Source of the DNA: JAJYKN01 sp045403145
GTDB taxonomy: Bacteria; Nitrospirota; UBA9217
Assembly (NCBI GenBank): GCA_045403145.1
Contig: JAXIPA010000148.1
Coordinates: forward strand, 1-10,098
Reading direction: 5' to 3'
Length of the DNA: 10,098 nucleotides
How positions within the stretch are numbered: the first letter of the stretch is position 1; every line of letters begins with the position of its first letter. Positions 1 through 6,793 of this stretch are shown one piece after another. A program made the position numbers and the translations under genes. A model generated the notes under the pieces. That model saw nothing but the letters and a program-made list of their open reading frames with translations. It was not told where the DNA came from and made no database searches.

Positions 1-428
1 GTTCGTTTAACCTGAATATATGCCGAATTGAACCAGCTTTCTTTTACTTACTCCGCTTTCATTTCAAGAGCTGCATTTCTCTGCGACCTCTGCGATCTCT
101 GCGGTAAAATATCTTTCGTTTTTTTCATAGAACTTTTGACACTATCATCAAGGAACAATGGTTCGCGCGCAGGGTGCAGTGACATGGTCATCATTGGCGG
201 GGGATGAGGAACCGTTGCCTTTGAAGATATTACAGATTATGGGAAATTGCAAGGAGAAGATGAGCAAATCGTGAATTGCAGATTGTGGAAATGGCGCGAG
301 GATAAATCGACCGGAGGCATGCGGAGGTATACTATAAACAAAGGCTGAACTTAGCGAGTGCGACTTATGAATGACGTGCAGCAGCATCGGATGCTGAGGA
401 GCTAAAGTTGATGAAAGGAGACACTACG
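1..428. other. Gene-free leader upstream of the hydrolase gene
   Basis: I see no convincing gene here. Reading frames on both strands lack ribosome binding sites and recognisable protein motifs. The stretch holds a 9-bp-period repeat (79-105), a TTGACA hexamer at 136-141 without a matching -10 box, a TATACT/TATAAA cluster at 328-338 that might be a -10 region for the hydrolase gene, and a 15-nt palindrome at 382-396 (CAGCATC-G-GATGCTG) just before the ribosome binding site. None of these is strong enough to be called a promoter or operator by itself. Confidence 0.5.
79..105 (+). repeat. Three-unit 9-bp-period repeat (CTCTGCGNN)
   Basis: Three consecutive 9-bp units share the core CTCTGCG, with only the last two bases varying (AC, AT, GT). 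The same architecture, with AATCTGCGN units, recurs twice around 2706-2859. Such short tandem phrases are interspersed in intergenic DNA of many environmental bacteria; their function is not known to me. Confidence 0.7.
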
Positions 429-1274
429 ATGGACGAAAAGCTTGGTATTTTTTTACTCCTGATGGCAGTTGTGAGTGCGCCCTTGTCAGGAGTTGCTTTT
501 GGAGCTGATACGGCCGTTATCCCGCCGGGCGAGGCAGGGGCAAAGGCGGCGCTGGAGAAATCCCCGCGCCATCACGAGTGGATCGATATCGCCGTTCCCG
601 GCAAGGATGGGAAGGTGTCGGCCTTCATTGCCTATCCAGAACGCAAGGACAAGGCGCCTGTGGTGGTCATCATCCACGAGATCTACGGCCTTACCGACTG
701 GATCCGCGGCGTTGCCGACCGGCTGGCCGGTGATGGGTTCATCGCCGTCGCACCGGACCTGCTTTCGGGAAGGGGTCCCGGCGGGGGCGGTACGGACAAG
801 TTCGCAAGCAGGGACGACGTTGTCAAGGCCGTGCGCGACCTGTCTCCAGTTGAGGTGGCGACCATGCTTAGCGCCGTGGCACGATACGGCAAGGGCCTTC
901 CTGCCGCGAAGAGTAAATTCGCCACAATAGGCTTCTGCTGGGGCGGAGCGCAGAGTTTTCTTTACGCAACAGTACAACCTGACCTGAATGCAGCCGTGGT
1001 GTATTACGGCACGTCCCCCGAGGTTGATGCCCTGAAGGCAATCAAGGCGCCTGTGCTCGGGCTCTACGGCGAGGACGATGCCCGGGTCAACACCACCGTG
1101 GGGCCCGCGGCAGAGAAGATGAAAGAACTCGGCAAAACGTTTATCACGAACACGTACAAAGGCGCGGGACACGGATTCCTCCGCGCCCAGGACGACCGAG
1201 GCGGGGCGAACCTTGATGCGTCCAAAAAGGCCTGGCCCGCTACCATTGAGCACTTGAAGAAGTATCTGGAATAG
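429..1274 (+). CDS. Secreted dienelactone hydrolase family protein
   Basis: An alpha/beta-hydrolase of the dienelactone hydrolase family (Cys-Asp-His triad), which hydrolyses lactones or small esters; the real substrate cannot be read from sequence. The protein is 281 aa from the ATG at 429. That start has a strong ribosome binding site, AAAGGAG at 414-420, with 8-nt spacing, so the TTG/ATG codons at 408-411 overlap the site and are rejected. Residues 1 to about 26 form a signal peptide, so the enzyme is probably exported. Visible landmarks are HEIYGL (83-88, containing the family's conserved Glu), the nucleophile elbow GFCWGG with Cys170, GEDDARV with Asp217, and GAGHGF with His248. It is the only plus-strand gene and appears monocistronic, ending 11 bp from a convergent small gene. 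The family is secure; the physiological role is open. Confidence 0.93.
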   Translation: MDEKLGIFLLLMAVVSAPLSGVAFGADTAVIPPGEAGAKAALEKSPRHHEWIDIAVPGKDGKVSAFIAYPERKDKAPVVVIIHEIYGLTDWIRGVADRLAGDGFIAVAPDLLSGRGPGGGGTDKFASRDDVVKAVRDLSPVEVATMLSAVARYGKGLPAAKSKFATIGFCWGGAQSFLYATVQPDLNAAVVYYGTSPEVDALKAIKAPVLGLYGEDDARVNTTVGPAAEKMKELGKTFITNTYKGAGHGFLRAQDDRGGANLDASKKAWPATIEHLKKYLE

Positions 1275-1285
1275 AGCGCAGACCG

Positions 1286-1417
1286 TTAGTGTTTTTTCAT
1301 TTGTCCCGGCGCCGTCTGTTTCTTGATCTGCCCCGGGGGAACATGGTGCCTGACGACGCAGCCCGTAAGGACTGCGGTCAGGATGAGAAGAGCGACCACT
1401 GCAAAAAATCTTTTCAC
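1286..1417 (-). CDS. Small lipoprotein, 43 aa
   Basis: A 43-residue protein starting at GTG (1415-1417), preceded by AAGGAGG with about 8-nt spacing. The N-terminus is K-R followed by a hydrophobic stretch and a textbook lipobox, LTGC, with Cys20 as the lipidated residue. The mature part is only about 24 residues, basic, and contains a repeated motif (PPGQIKK, then APGQMKKH). It lies 46 bp downstream of the S1-domain gene on the same strand and may be cotranscribed with it; it converges on the hydrolase gene. Similar tiny lipoproteins with PGQxKK motifs occur in other bacteria and are sometimes misnamed; I assign no function beyond probable membrane-anchored envelope lipoprotein. Confidence 0.8.
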   Translation of the reverse strand: MKRFFAVVALLILTAVLTGCVVRHHVPPGQIKKQTAPGQMKKH

Positions 1418-1463
1418 GTCAGAGTTCCTCCTTGACGGTGCACTCATAGAGCGGCCGTTCATG

Positions 1464-2675
1464 TTACTTCTTTGCGTCCCGCTCCATCTTCGCCTTCAGA
1501 GCATCTCCCAGCGAACCCATGGTCTGCGGCCCGGATGAGGCCTGCTGTTTATACTCCTTCAGCGTCGTCGCTTCCTCTTCCTCCGCGCGCCTGACTTCGG
1601 CCAGGGCGAGCGAAAGTTTCCTGCCTGCGGGGTCAACCGCCTCCACCTGCACCTCGACGGCCTGGCCTTCCTTGACAACCTCTCGCGGATGATTGATCCT
1701 TTTGCCGGCTCCCAGCTTCGATATGTGAATGAGGCCATCGATACCTTCCTTCAGCGTGACGAATGCGCCGAAGGGTGCGAGACGGGAAACCTTCCCGGTG
1801 TGAAAGGACCCAACGGGAAAGGCGTCCGCGGCCTGTTCCCAGGGATCGGGTATCGCGTCCTTCAGGCTGAAGGAGAACCGGTTCTGGTCCCAGTCGAGCC
1901 TCTTGATGATCACCTCGACGGTCTGGCCCACGGAGAGGATGTCGCTCACCTTCTCAGTCCTGCTCCAGGCGATCTCGGATATGGGGAGAAGACCATCGAT
2001 GCCGCCGATATCCACAAAGGCGCCGAAATTCTGGAGAGAGGTGACAATGCCGTTCACCTTCATCCCTTCCTTCAGTGTCTCTCTCAGGGCTGCCACCTTG
2101 TCCTGCCGTTCCTTCTCCAGGATGGGCTTCCGGGACACGACGATATTCCGTCCGTTCTCAGCGAATTCGATGATCTTGAAGGAAAGGGACCGGCCGGCAT
2201 ATTCAGCCTGCGGTTCTCCCCTGCGTATGCCCATTTGGGAGAAGGGGCAGAAGGCCCGCACGCTGCCCGCGATCTTGATCTCGAAGCCGCCCTTCATCTC
2301 CTTCACCACCACGCCGTCCACGGGTATGCCGTTTCTCCAGGCGTCCTCGAGCTGGCTCTGCTTTCCGGGACCGGACCCGATCTTCGACGTGAAATGCATT
2401 TCGTTGTTTTCCGAGGACATGAAGTAGGCGCGGACCGTGTCTCCCTCCTTGACCGTGCACGTTCCGGCCTCGTCCATCATTTCTTTTTTGTCCAGGTAGC
2501 CCTCGCCCTTGCCGCCGAGATCGAGGAAAATCCATTCTTTCGAGATCTTCACGACCTGCGCTTCGACCATCTGGCCCGGCTCGAGCCGCCCCTGCTTTTT
2601 GAAGCTCTTCTCGAACATGTCCGCGAAGCTCTCTTCATTGTTTGCTGCGTCTGGCGCCTGATTGTTGGTATCCAT
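1464..2675 (-). CDS. S1 RNA-binding domain protein, four S1 repeats (ribosomal protein S1-like)
   Basis: A 403-aa protein built mainly of four S1 (OB-fold) RNA-binding domains at about residues 33-98, 115-185, 203-272 and 288-357. The third and fourth are most typical, with G-I-V-T-S-L-Q-N-F-G-A-F-V-D-I and G-K-V-S-R-L-A-P-F-G-A-F-V patterns followed by G-(I/L)-(D/L)-G-L-(L/I)-(P/H)-I-S. The first 28 residues are acidic and Asn-rich; the tail (about 362-403) is charged and probably flexible. Canonical proteobacterial S1 has six domains, so this is a shorter S1-like protein or paralogue, presumably binding mRNA or the ribosome in the cytoplasm. The ATG at 2675 has an AAGGGA ribosome binding site 5 nt away. 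It lies downstream of rimO, separated by about 200 bp of repeat-bearing DNA, so it probably has its own promoter. Confidence 0.92.
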   Translation of the reverse strand: MDTNNQAPDAANNEESFADMFEKSFKKQGRLEPGQMVEAQVVKISKEWIFLDLGGKGEGYLDKKEMMDEAGTCTVKEGDTVRAYFMSSENNEMHFTSKIGSGPGKQSQLEDAWRNGIPVDGVVVKEMKGGFEIKIAGSVRAFCPFSQMGIRRGEPQAEYAGRSLSFKIIEFAENGRNIVVSRKPILEKERQDKVAALRETLKEGMKVNGIVTSLQNFGAFVDIGGIDGLLPISEIAWSRTEKVSDILSVGQTVEVIIKRLDWDQNRFSFSLKDAIPDPWEQAADAFPVGSFHTGKVSRLAPFGAFVTLKEGIDGLIHISKLGAGKRINHPREVVKEGQAVEVQVEAVDPAGRKLSLALAEVRRAEEEEATTLKEYKQQASSGPQTMGSLGDALKAKMERDAKK

Positions 2676-2705
2676 AAAGTCCCTTTCCGTATATTCATTC
2701 TAAAT

Positions 2706-2859
2706 CCGCAGATTTCGCAGATTTTTTAACTCTGAAATTCGTATAATCTCGAATACAATTCTTCTGTTTATACTGTGCTTTCGCCGCGCCGTCTCATCCT
2801 GCCCGCAGATGACGAAGATTCAGCACTTTTTTAATCTGTGTAATCTGCGCAATCTGCGG
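2706..2859. repeat. Inverted pair of 9-bp-period repeats between the S1 gene and rimO
   Basis: On the minus strand, 2706-2723 reads as two 9-bp units of AATCTGCGN. On the plus strand, 2833-2859 reads as three such units. The two clusters are inverted relative to each other: over 20 bases, the reverse complement of the left arm matches the right arm with one mismatch (AATCTGCG(A/C)AATCTGCGGAT). The roughly 110 bp between the arms has no gene. The pair could form a large hairpin, or may represent two independent insertions of a repeat also seen at 79-105. It occupies most of the leader of the S1 gene. Confidence 0.65.
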
Positions 2860-2876
2860 ATAAAGGCTTCGCATCT

Positions 2877-4247
2877 TCATCTGTGTCTCGGCCTGCCTTC
2901 CGGCTTACGGCTCCTGGCTTCTGACTCCTGATCTATCGCCTTCCCCATCAGGTCGTATTCCACTGCGTCAGTGATCGTGACGTCCACGAACTCGCCGGGC
3001 TCCGCCTCGGTCTCGGAGAGATACACCATCCCGTCGATCTCAGGCGCCTGCGTCTGAAGCCTGCCGAAAAGCGTCATGTCCTCCATGCCGTCAACGAGCA
3101 CGCGCCGGGTCGCGCCGACCAGGGCGCGATTCTTCCTGAGTGATATGTTCGACTGCGCCTTCATGATCCGCGCGTATCGTTCCATCGCGACCTCGTTCGG
3201 CACCGTGGATTCCAGATCGCAGGCCACGGTCCCTTCTTCCGGAGAATAGGTGAACACGCCCAAGTGCTCGAACTCCGCCTCTTTGACATAGGCGAGCAGC
3301 CGCTTGAACGCCGCGTCGGTCTCTCCGGGAAATCCCACGATGAGCGAGGTGCGAAGGGCTATTCCCGGGACGCGCTTTCGAAGCTGCTCGATGGTCCTGC
3401 GAATATCGTCCGACGTTCCGCGCCGGTTCATTGCCGCGAGCACCTTGTCGTCAAAGTGCTGGATCGGGATGTCGAGATACTTGCAGATTTTTTCTTCCTC
3501 TGCCATCACCGTCATCAGCTCTTTGCCGATTCTGCCGGGATAGGCGTACATGAGCCGCACCCATTCGATCCCGCGTACCCTGGCCAATTTTCTTAAAAGC
3601 GCGGGAAGATCGACGTTTTTATCGCGGTAGGCGGTAGAATCCTGCGCCAGGAGGATCAACTCCTTCGCGCCTTCGCCGGCAAGCCGGCGAGCTTCGTCGA
3701 TGATGGACGCCGACGGCCTGCTTTTGAAATTTCCCCGGATGAGCGGGATGGCGCAGTAGGAGCAGCGGTTGCCGCAGCCTTCGGCGATCTTGAGGTAGCG
3801 GTAGTGCCGCGGCGTCGTGCTGAGCCGCGGCAAGCCGTAGACCATTGCGGGGGCCGATACTTCCAGAACCCGCTTTTTGCCTTTCATCGCCTCGTTGCAG
3901 ATCTCACCGATCCGGCTGATCTCGGCTGTGCCGATGACCGCGTCCGCCTCGGGCAGCTCTTTTAACAGGTCCTCTTTATATCGCTGGGCGAGACAGCCGG
4001 CCACGATGACCTTTGCGCACCGGCCGTGCTGCTTCATCTTCGCGGCTTCGAGAATCGCCTCGATGGATTCCTCCTTGGCGGACTCGATGAACCCGCAGGT
4101 ATTCACGACGATCACGTCCGCTTCATCCTGCGCCGGGGTTATCTCGAAGCCCGAACCGGCGAGCACGCCGAGCATCTGCTCGGCATCGACCTGGTTCTTG
4201 GGGCAGCCGAGGCTGATCATTCCTATCTTGTATGATTTCTTTGCCAC
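2877..4247 (-). CDS. rimO: Ribosomal protein S12 methylthiotransferase RimO
   Basis: A radical-SAM enzyme that adds a methylthio group to the conserved aspartate of ribosomal protein S12, using S-adenosylmethionine and two [4Fe-4S] clusters. The 456-aa protein has the N-terminal UPF0004 domain with auxiliary-cluster cysteines C15, C51 and C85, and the radical-SAM motif C158-x3-C162-x2-C165. Further family landmarks are LDIPIQH (258-264) and SLIVGFPGET (301-310); a C-terminal TRAM domain covers about 376-436. SLGCPKNQVDAE near the N-terminus separates RimO from tRNA-modifying MiaB. Translation starts at GTG (4245-4247) with no clear Shine-Dalgarno sequence, but the start fits the family. The last 17 or so residues, after the usual TRAM end, are encoded by a 7-bp-period repeat (2894-2935) and look acquired. 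A promoter lies at 4284-4312. Confidence 0.95.
   Translation of the reverse strand: MAKKSYKIGMISLGCPKNQVDAEQMLGVLAGSGFEITPAQDEADVIVVNTCGFIESAKEESIEAILEAAKMKQHGRCAKVIVAGCLAQRYKEDLLKELPEADAVIGTAEISRIGEICNEAMKGKKRVLEVSAPAMVYGLPRLSTTPRHYRYLKIAEGCGNRCSYCAIPLIRGNFKSRPSASIIDEARRLAGEGAKELILLAQDSTAYRDKNVDLPALLRKLARVRGIEWVRLMYAYPGRIGKELMTVMAEEEKICKYLDIPIQHFDDKVLAAMNRRGTSDDIRRTIEQLRKRVPGIALRTSLIVGFPGETDAAFKRLLAYVKEAEFEHLGVFTYSPEEGTVACDLESTVPNEVAMERYARIMKAQSNISLRKNRALVGATRRVLVDGMEDMTLFGRLQTQAPEIDGMVYLSETEAEPGEFVDVTITDAVEYDLMGKAIDQESEARSRKPEGRPRHR
2894..2935 (-). repeat. 7-bp-period repeat within the 3' end of rimO
   Basis: Six consecutive 7-bp units can be aligned on the plus strand (TGCCTTC, CGGCTTA, CGGCTCC, TGGCTTC, TGACTCC, TGATCTA). 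They resemble the short interspersed phrases that normally lie between genes. Here the repeat is translated in the minus direction as the charged tail of RimO. Because 7 is not a multiple of 3, the tail shows no obvious amino-acid repeat. Confidence 0.6.
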
Positions 4248-4283
4248 AGGTTTCTATCGATAACGGGAGTACGGGGCGGCTTC

Positions 4284-4312
4284 AGTATACCACTAAGCGT
4301 GAGCTCCGGCAA
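4284..4312 (-). promoter_or_regulatory. Probable sigma-70 promoter of rimO
   Basis: On the minus strand a TTGCCG -35 box (4312-4307) and a TATACT -10 box (4289-4284) are separated by exactly 17 bp. Transcription would start near 4277, leaving a leader of about 30 nt before the GTG of rimO. It lies in the 76-bp gap after the cyclic-nucleotide-binding gene, suggesting rimO is transcribed independently of that gene. Confidence 0.55.
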
Positions 4313-4323
4313 CAGCGTATCCG

Positions 4324-4782
4324 TCAGAACCCCCCGGACATGGCAAGGAAGCCCGCCATCTTTTCATTGGTCTCCCGCAGGCGCTTTGAAAGCGTCCTGG
4401 TGAACGTCCAGAGCAGCTTGTAGCCCAGTTCCCGGTCCATGATCAGGATCTTGTCCAGGTCCGTTTTGTCGATCGCGAGGACCTCGATGTCCGTGTTCGC
4501 GATGGCATGGGCTGAGCGGGGGAAATTGTCGATCAGGGCCATTTCGCCGAAATAATCGCCCGCCTTGAGCACCGCCAGTGCCTCTTCACCGATATTGGGG
4601 ATGAACTTGCTGATTCGCACTTCGCCCTTGATGATCACATAGCACCGGTTGCCGGGGTCGCCTTCGAAGAACATGACGGTGTCCTTGGCATGGGTCTCGC
4701 TCCGGGCAATTTTCCGGATCTTCTCAAGCTCGTTCACCGAGAGATTTTCGAACAGGTTCACCTTCTTAAGAAATTCGATCAT
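4324..4782 (-). CDS. Stand-alone cyclic nucleotide-binding domain protein (Crp-type sensor domain)
   Basis: A 152-aa protein consisting of one cNMP-binding (CAP_ED) domain. Residues 1-25 (FLKKVNLFENLSVNELEKI) are the usual entry helix. The phosphate-binding cassette is at 76-91: F78-G79-E80-M-A-L, then R89-S-A, which keeps the Glu and Arg that contact ribose and phosphate. A long C-terminal helix follows (about 107-142), but there is no helix-turn-helix, so it is not a complete Crp/Fnr transcription factor. It probably acts as a partner or regulatory subunit responding to cAMP or c-di-GMP. The open frame continues upstream to 5040, but that part translates a MITE-like repeat and is rejected; the ATG at 4782 fits the family N-terminus, although its ribosome binding site is only a G-rich stretch. 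Confidence 0.87.
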   Translation of the reverse strand: MIEFLKKVNLFENLSVNELEKIRKIARSETHAKDTVMFFEGDPGNRCYVIIKGEVRISKFIPNIGEEALAVLKAGDYFGEMALIDNFPRSAHAIANTDIEVLAIDKTDLDKILIMDRELGYKLLWTFTRTLSKRLRETNEKMAGFLAMSGGF

Positions 4783-4852
4783 CCCGCCCCCAGAAACGAC
4801 AAAGCTCAAATGACAAATCTCAAATAATGTCCAAGTTCCAAATTTGATGGTT

Positions 4853-4970
4853 TCGTAAAAAGTCGAAAATCGCCGAATAACCGTCATTCCGGCTTGTCCG
4901 AAATCGTATCTAATCAGCACGTTATATGGCAACATGATTCCCGACAAGCGGGAATGACGACTTTTTACGA
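4853..4970. mobile_element. MITE-like imperfect palindromic element
   Basis: Outer arms TCGTAAAAAGTCG (4853-4865) and CGACTTTTTACGA (4958-4970) are perfect 13-bp inverted repeats. Just inside, 4882-4898 (CGTCATTCC...) and 4943-4959 are inverted repeats with 16 of 17 matches. The unit has no coding capacity and about 43 bp of loop. Elements with a GTCATTCC-GGAATGAC core flanked by GTAAAAAGTC-type ends are common dispersed repeats in several bacterial phyla, consistent with a non-autonomous element moved by a transposase encoded elsewhere. I could not identify a target-site duplication. Confidence 0.6.
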
Positions 4971-5027
4971 GTTCGTCAACCTTAGAGTCACCCAAATCCC
5001 CCACGATCTCCTGGAACTGCCCTAATG

Positions 5028-5055
5028 CCGCACTCCGCATTCCCCATTCCGCATT
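5028..5055 (+). repeat. Four-unit 7-bp-period repeat
   Basis: Four head-to-tail units (CCGCACT, CCGCATT, CCCCATT, CCGCATT) with one or two substitutions between them. It lies just beside the MITE-like element in gene-free DNA. It has the same unit length as the repeat inside the rimO 3' end, but a different sequence. Confidence 0.6.
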
Positions 5056-5167
5056 TTATTTATCTTCCGGGCGATGATGCCGGGATCGATGTCCCCGGTT
5101 CCCTACCACAGCCAGCCCTTTTTCTCTTTTTTCACCTCTTTAACGTTATTTCCACTTCTCGTGCAGC

Positions 5168-6166
5168 TTATCGGGGCGCAAACGCCCGTTTCCTGATCTC
5201 TTCGATATCCGCCTGCCTGATGAAGTCAGGGACGTTCTTGTACAACGAATGATACCCGTACCCGCCGTGCATCAGTTCGTCGATTGCTTCATCCTTTGAC
5301 CATCCCTGGAACAGGATCCGGTACATTGCGCTGATGAGGCCGGTGCGGTCGGATCCGTGCCAGCAGTGGATCAGGACCGGTCCTTCGGAATTCCTGATGA
5401 TGCGCAGCGCTTCGACCACCTTCTCCGTTGTGATGTCTCCCGCCTCCATTTTTACCCGGTACAAATTGAGGCCGGCGTCCTTTCCCTCGTCGTCGGAGTG
5501 ATAGTCCCGGAAGCTCAGAACGTTCCTGATTCCGAGCGTCTTCAGCTCCTGGAAGCCTTTCCTGTTCGGCTGCGCCGAGCGATACACCTTGTCGTCGATC
5601 TTAAAAAAGTTCTTGAGGTGCTCCGAGTGTACAGGCGTTGCCCATGTTTCAGGCCGCTGCGCAACAGTGGCCGATGCCGCGCTCTTGAGCCCGCGTTCTC
5701 CGCAATATCCCGTTGGATGCTTTTGCCTGTACTCGTCGAGCCGTTCCAGTACCTGCTGCTTTTCAGCGTCCGCGAGGGGCGTATAGCCTCTGCCATAGGA
5801 CCAGCCGTATCCCCAGCGATACCCTGCGGGAAATGCCGGGTGTCCTCCCGCGCGCACGCCGACGAACATGGTTTCTGCAAAGGCCTTGTCCTTTGTCCTG
5901 TCCAGGACGCAGTCGCGCAACGCCTCGTCCGCTTTTTTTCGCTCATCCGCGGTTCCGCCCTGCCAGTAGGAGATGTCATGGTTCTGGCAGCAGTCGCACC
6001 ACCTGGTGCGGTCCTTGATCGTTCCATCGGGAAAGAGGCTGCATCCGTCGCTCGTAAAGGGGCGAAGGGCCGCGGCAAGAACATCATTCGGACCGGACAG
6101 CGACAGGTAGAACGCCGTCAGCAGAGCGATCAATGCAGCATGAAATTTCAATTTCGAAATCCGCAT
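5168..6166 (-). CDS. Exported phospholipase A2-like / dual-specificity phosphatase fusion
   Basis: A 332-aa protein with a signal peptide (about 1-32) and two different domains. Residues about 36-155 form a cysteine-rich phospholipase-A2-like module. It contains DGCSLFPDGT (40-49), then C57-D-C-C60-x2-H63-D64, which matches the CCxxHD catalytic signature of phospholipase A2, and a Trp/Tyr/Gly-rich GYRWGYGWSYGRGY segment (115-128). Residues about 180-328 form a dual-specificity protein phosphatase domain. It has VYRSAQPN (194-201), an FRDYHSD segment (219-225) that may carry the general acid, and the P-loop H267-C268-W-H-G-S-D-R274-T-G. The start is the ATG at 6166, preceded by GAGGG with about 7-nt spacing; the upstream ATG at 6217 would put a poor N-terminal extension before the signal peptide. 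Both domains should lie outside the cytoplasm. Phospholipid or phosphoprotein/phosphoinositide substrates are possible but unproven. Confidence 0.85.
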   Translation of the reverse strand: MRISKLKFHAALIALLTAFYLSLSGPNDVLAAALRPFTSDGCSLFPDGTIKDRTRWCDCCQNHDISYWQGGTADERKKADEALRDCVLDRTKDKAFAETMFVGVRAGGHPAFPAGYRWGYGWSYGRGYTPLADAEKQQVLERLDEYRQKHPTGYCGERGLKSAASATVAQRPETWATPVHSEHLKNFFKIDDKVYRSAQPNRKGFQELKTLGIRNVLSFRDYHSDDEGKDAGLNLYRVKMEAGDITTEKVVEALRIIRNSEGPVLIHCWHGSDRTGLISAMYRILFQGWSKDEAIDELMHGGYGYHSLYKNVPDFIRQADIEEIRKRAFAPR

Positions 6167-6287
6167 TTTGCAACCCTCATTTTTCAGGGCGATTGCCGGG
6201 TTCTTCAAGCCGTTCACCCTTGAGTCAGACGATAACTATTCAAACGAGCGAATTGTCACCCCTAAGACCTGACCCTCGTGCCTCCCG

Positions 6288-6743
6288 CTAAACCTTGCCC
6301 ACGATCTGGAGTGTCCTGGCGTCCCGCTTTCCCTGGAAATACTTTTCAAGGACGCGCTCAAACACCGAACCCGGTTCGGCCACGAGCGAGAACAGGGTCA
6401 TGGAGGATTGGAGTTTCATGTCGTCGGGGTATCCGAAAATATCCGAAACCGATTTCCCCTGAACCACGAGGACCGCTTCCGCGCTTTCCACGAGCCTCGC
6501 TCCAAGAACGGGATGGCTCAGGTATCGCCGCGCTTCTTCCAGGCTTTTAATGGCATAGTGTCTTGTTGTCGCGCTGTGTCCCAAGCCATCGATCTGCGGG
6601 AATATAAACCACATCCAGTGCGTGCGCTTCTGGCCTCCTCTTAACTCGGCAAGGACGCGGTCATAGATCCCTTCCTGCGCGCTGATGAAACGGTTTAAGT
6701 CATAGGGGTCGCCGCGATCAACAGCCCCGCTTCCTTTTGTCAT
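6288..6743 (-). CDS. DUF1810 family protein
   Basis: A 151-aa cytoplasmic protein that matches the DUF1810 family along its full length. Landmarks are DLNRFISAQ (15-23), ELRGGQKRTHWMWFIFPQ (33-50, the family's most conserved block), GLGHSATTRHYAI, LSHPVLGARL, and IFGYPDDMKLQSSMTLF. There is no signal peptide or membrane segment. The biochemical function of DUF1810 is not established to my knowledge. The ATG at 6743 has an AGGAGG ribosome binding site 5 nt upstream. It begins 50 bp after qorB on the same strand and is probably the last gene of the lipoprotein-qorB-DUF1810 operon. Confidence 0.9.
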   Translation of the reverse strand: MTKGSGAVDRGDPYDLNRFISAQEGIYDRVLAELRGGQKRTHWMWFIFPQIDGLGHSATTRHYAIKSLEEARRYLSHPVLGARLVESAEAVLVVQGKSVSDIFGYPDDMKLQSSMTLFSLVAEPGSVFERVLEKYFQGKRDARTLQIVGKV

Positions 6744-6793
6744 ACCGGCCTCCTGTTCAAATCGTCCTCCCGCCCGTACACAACCTGCCGAGG

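Larger units (their letters stand above)
4783..5167. other. Gene-free repeat-rich intergenic stretch
   Basis: This 385-bp gap lies between the cyclic-nucleotide-binding gene and the phospholipase-phosphatase fusion, both on the minus strand. From right to left it holds a short unremarkable segment, a 7-bp-period repeat (5028-5055), a MITE-like imperfect palindrome (4853-4970), and an A-rich phrase at about 4793-4845 of CAAAT/CAAGTTCCAAA-type words. I see no gene or RNA gene, and no clear promoter. Confidence 0.6.

Noticed and set aside
178..348. A plus-strand frame starting MVIIGGG, followed by an in-frame TGA and about 48 more codons, resembling the start of a flavoprotein and a possible second UGA gene.
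   Set aside because: There is no ribosome binding site, no recognisable family after the TGA and no hairpin I could find; the GGG motif is too short to count.
148..387. Minus-strand frame of 79 codons in the leader.
   Set aside because: No ribosome binding site or recognisable protein features; composition is that of intergenic DNA.
1689..2729. Long plus-strand frame of 346 codons opposite the S1 gene.
   Set aside because: It is antisense to a gene with four clear S1 domains and has no family features of its own; GC-rich codon use keeps the opposite frame open.
4783..5040. N-terminal extension of the cyclic-nucleotide-binding protein by 86 codons.
   Set aside because: It translates a MITE-like palindrome and a 7-bp repeat; family members begin at the internal methionine at 4782.
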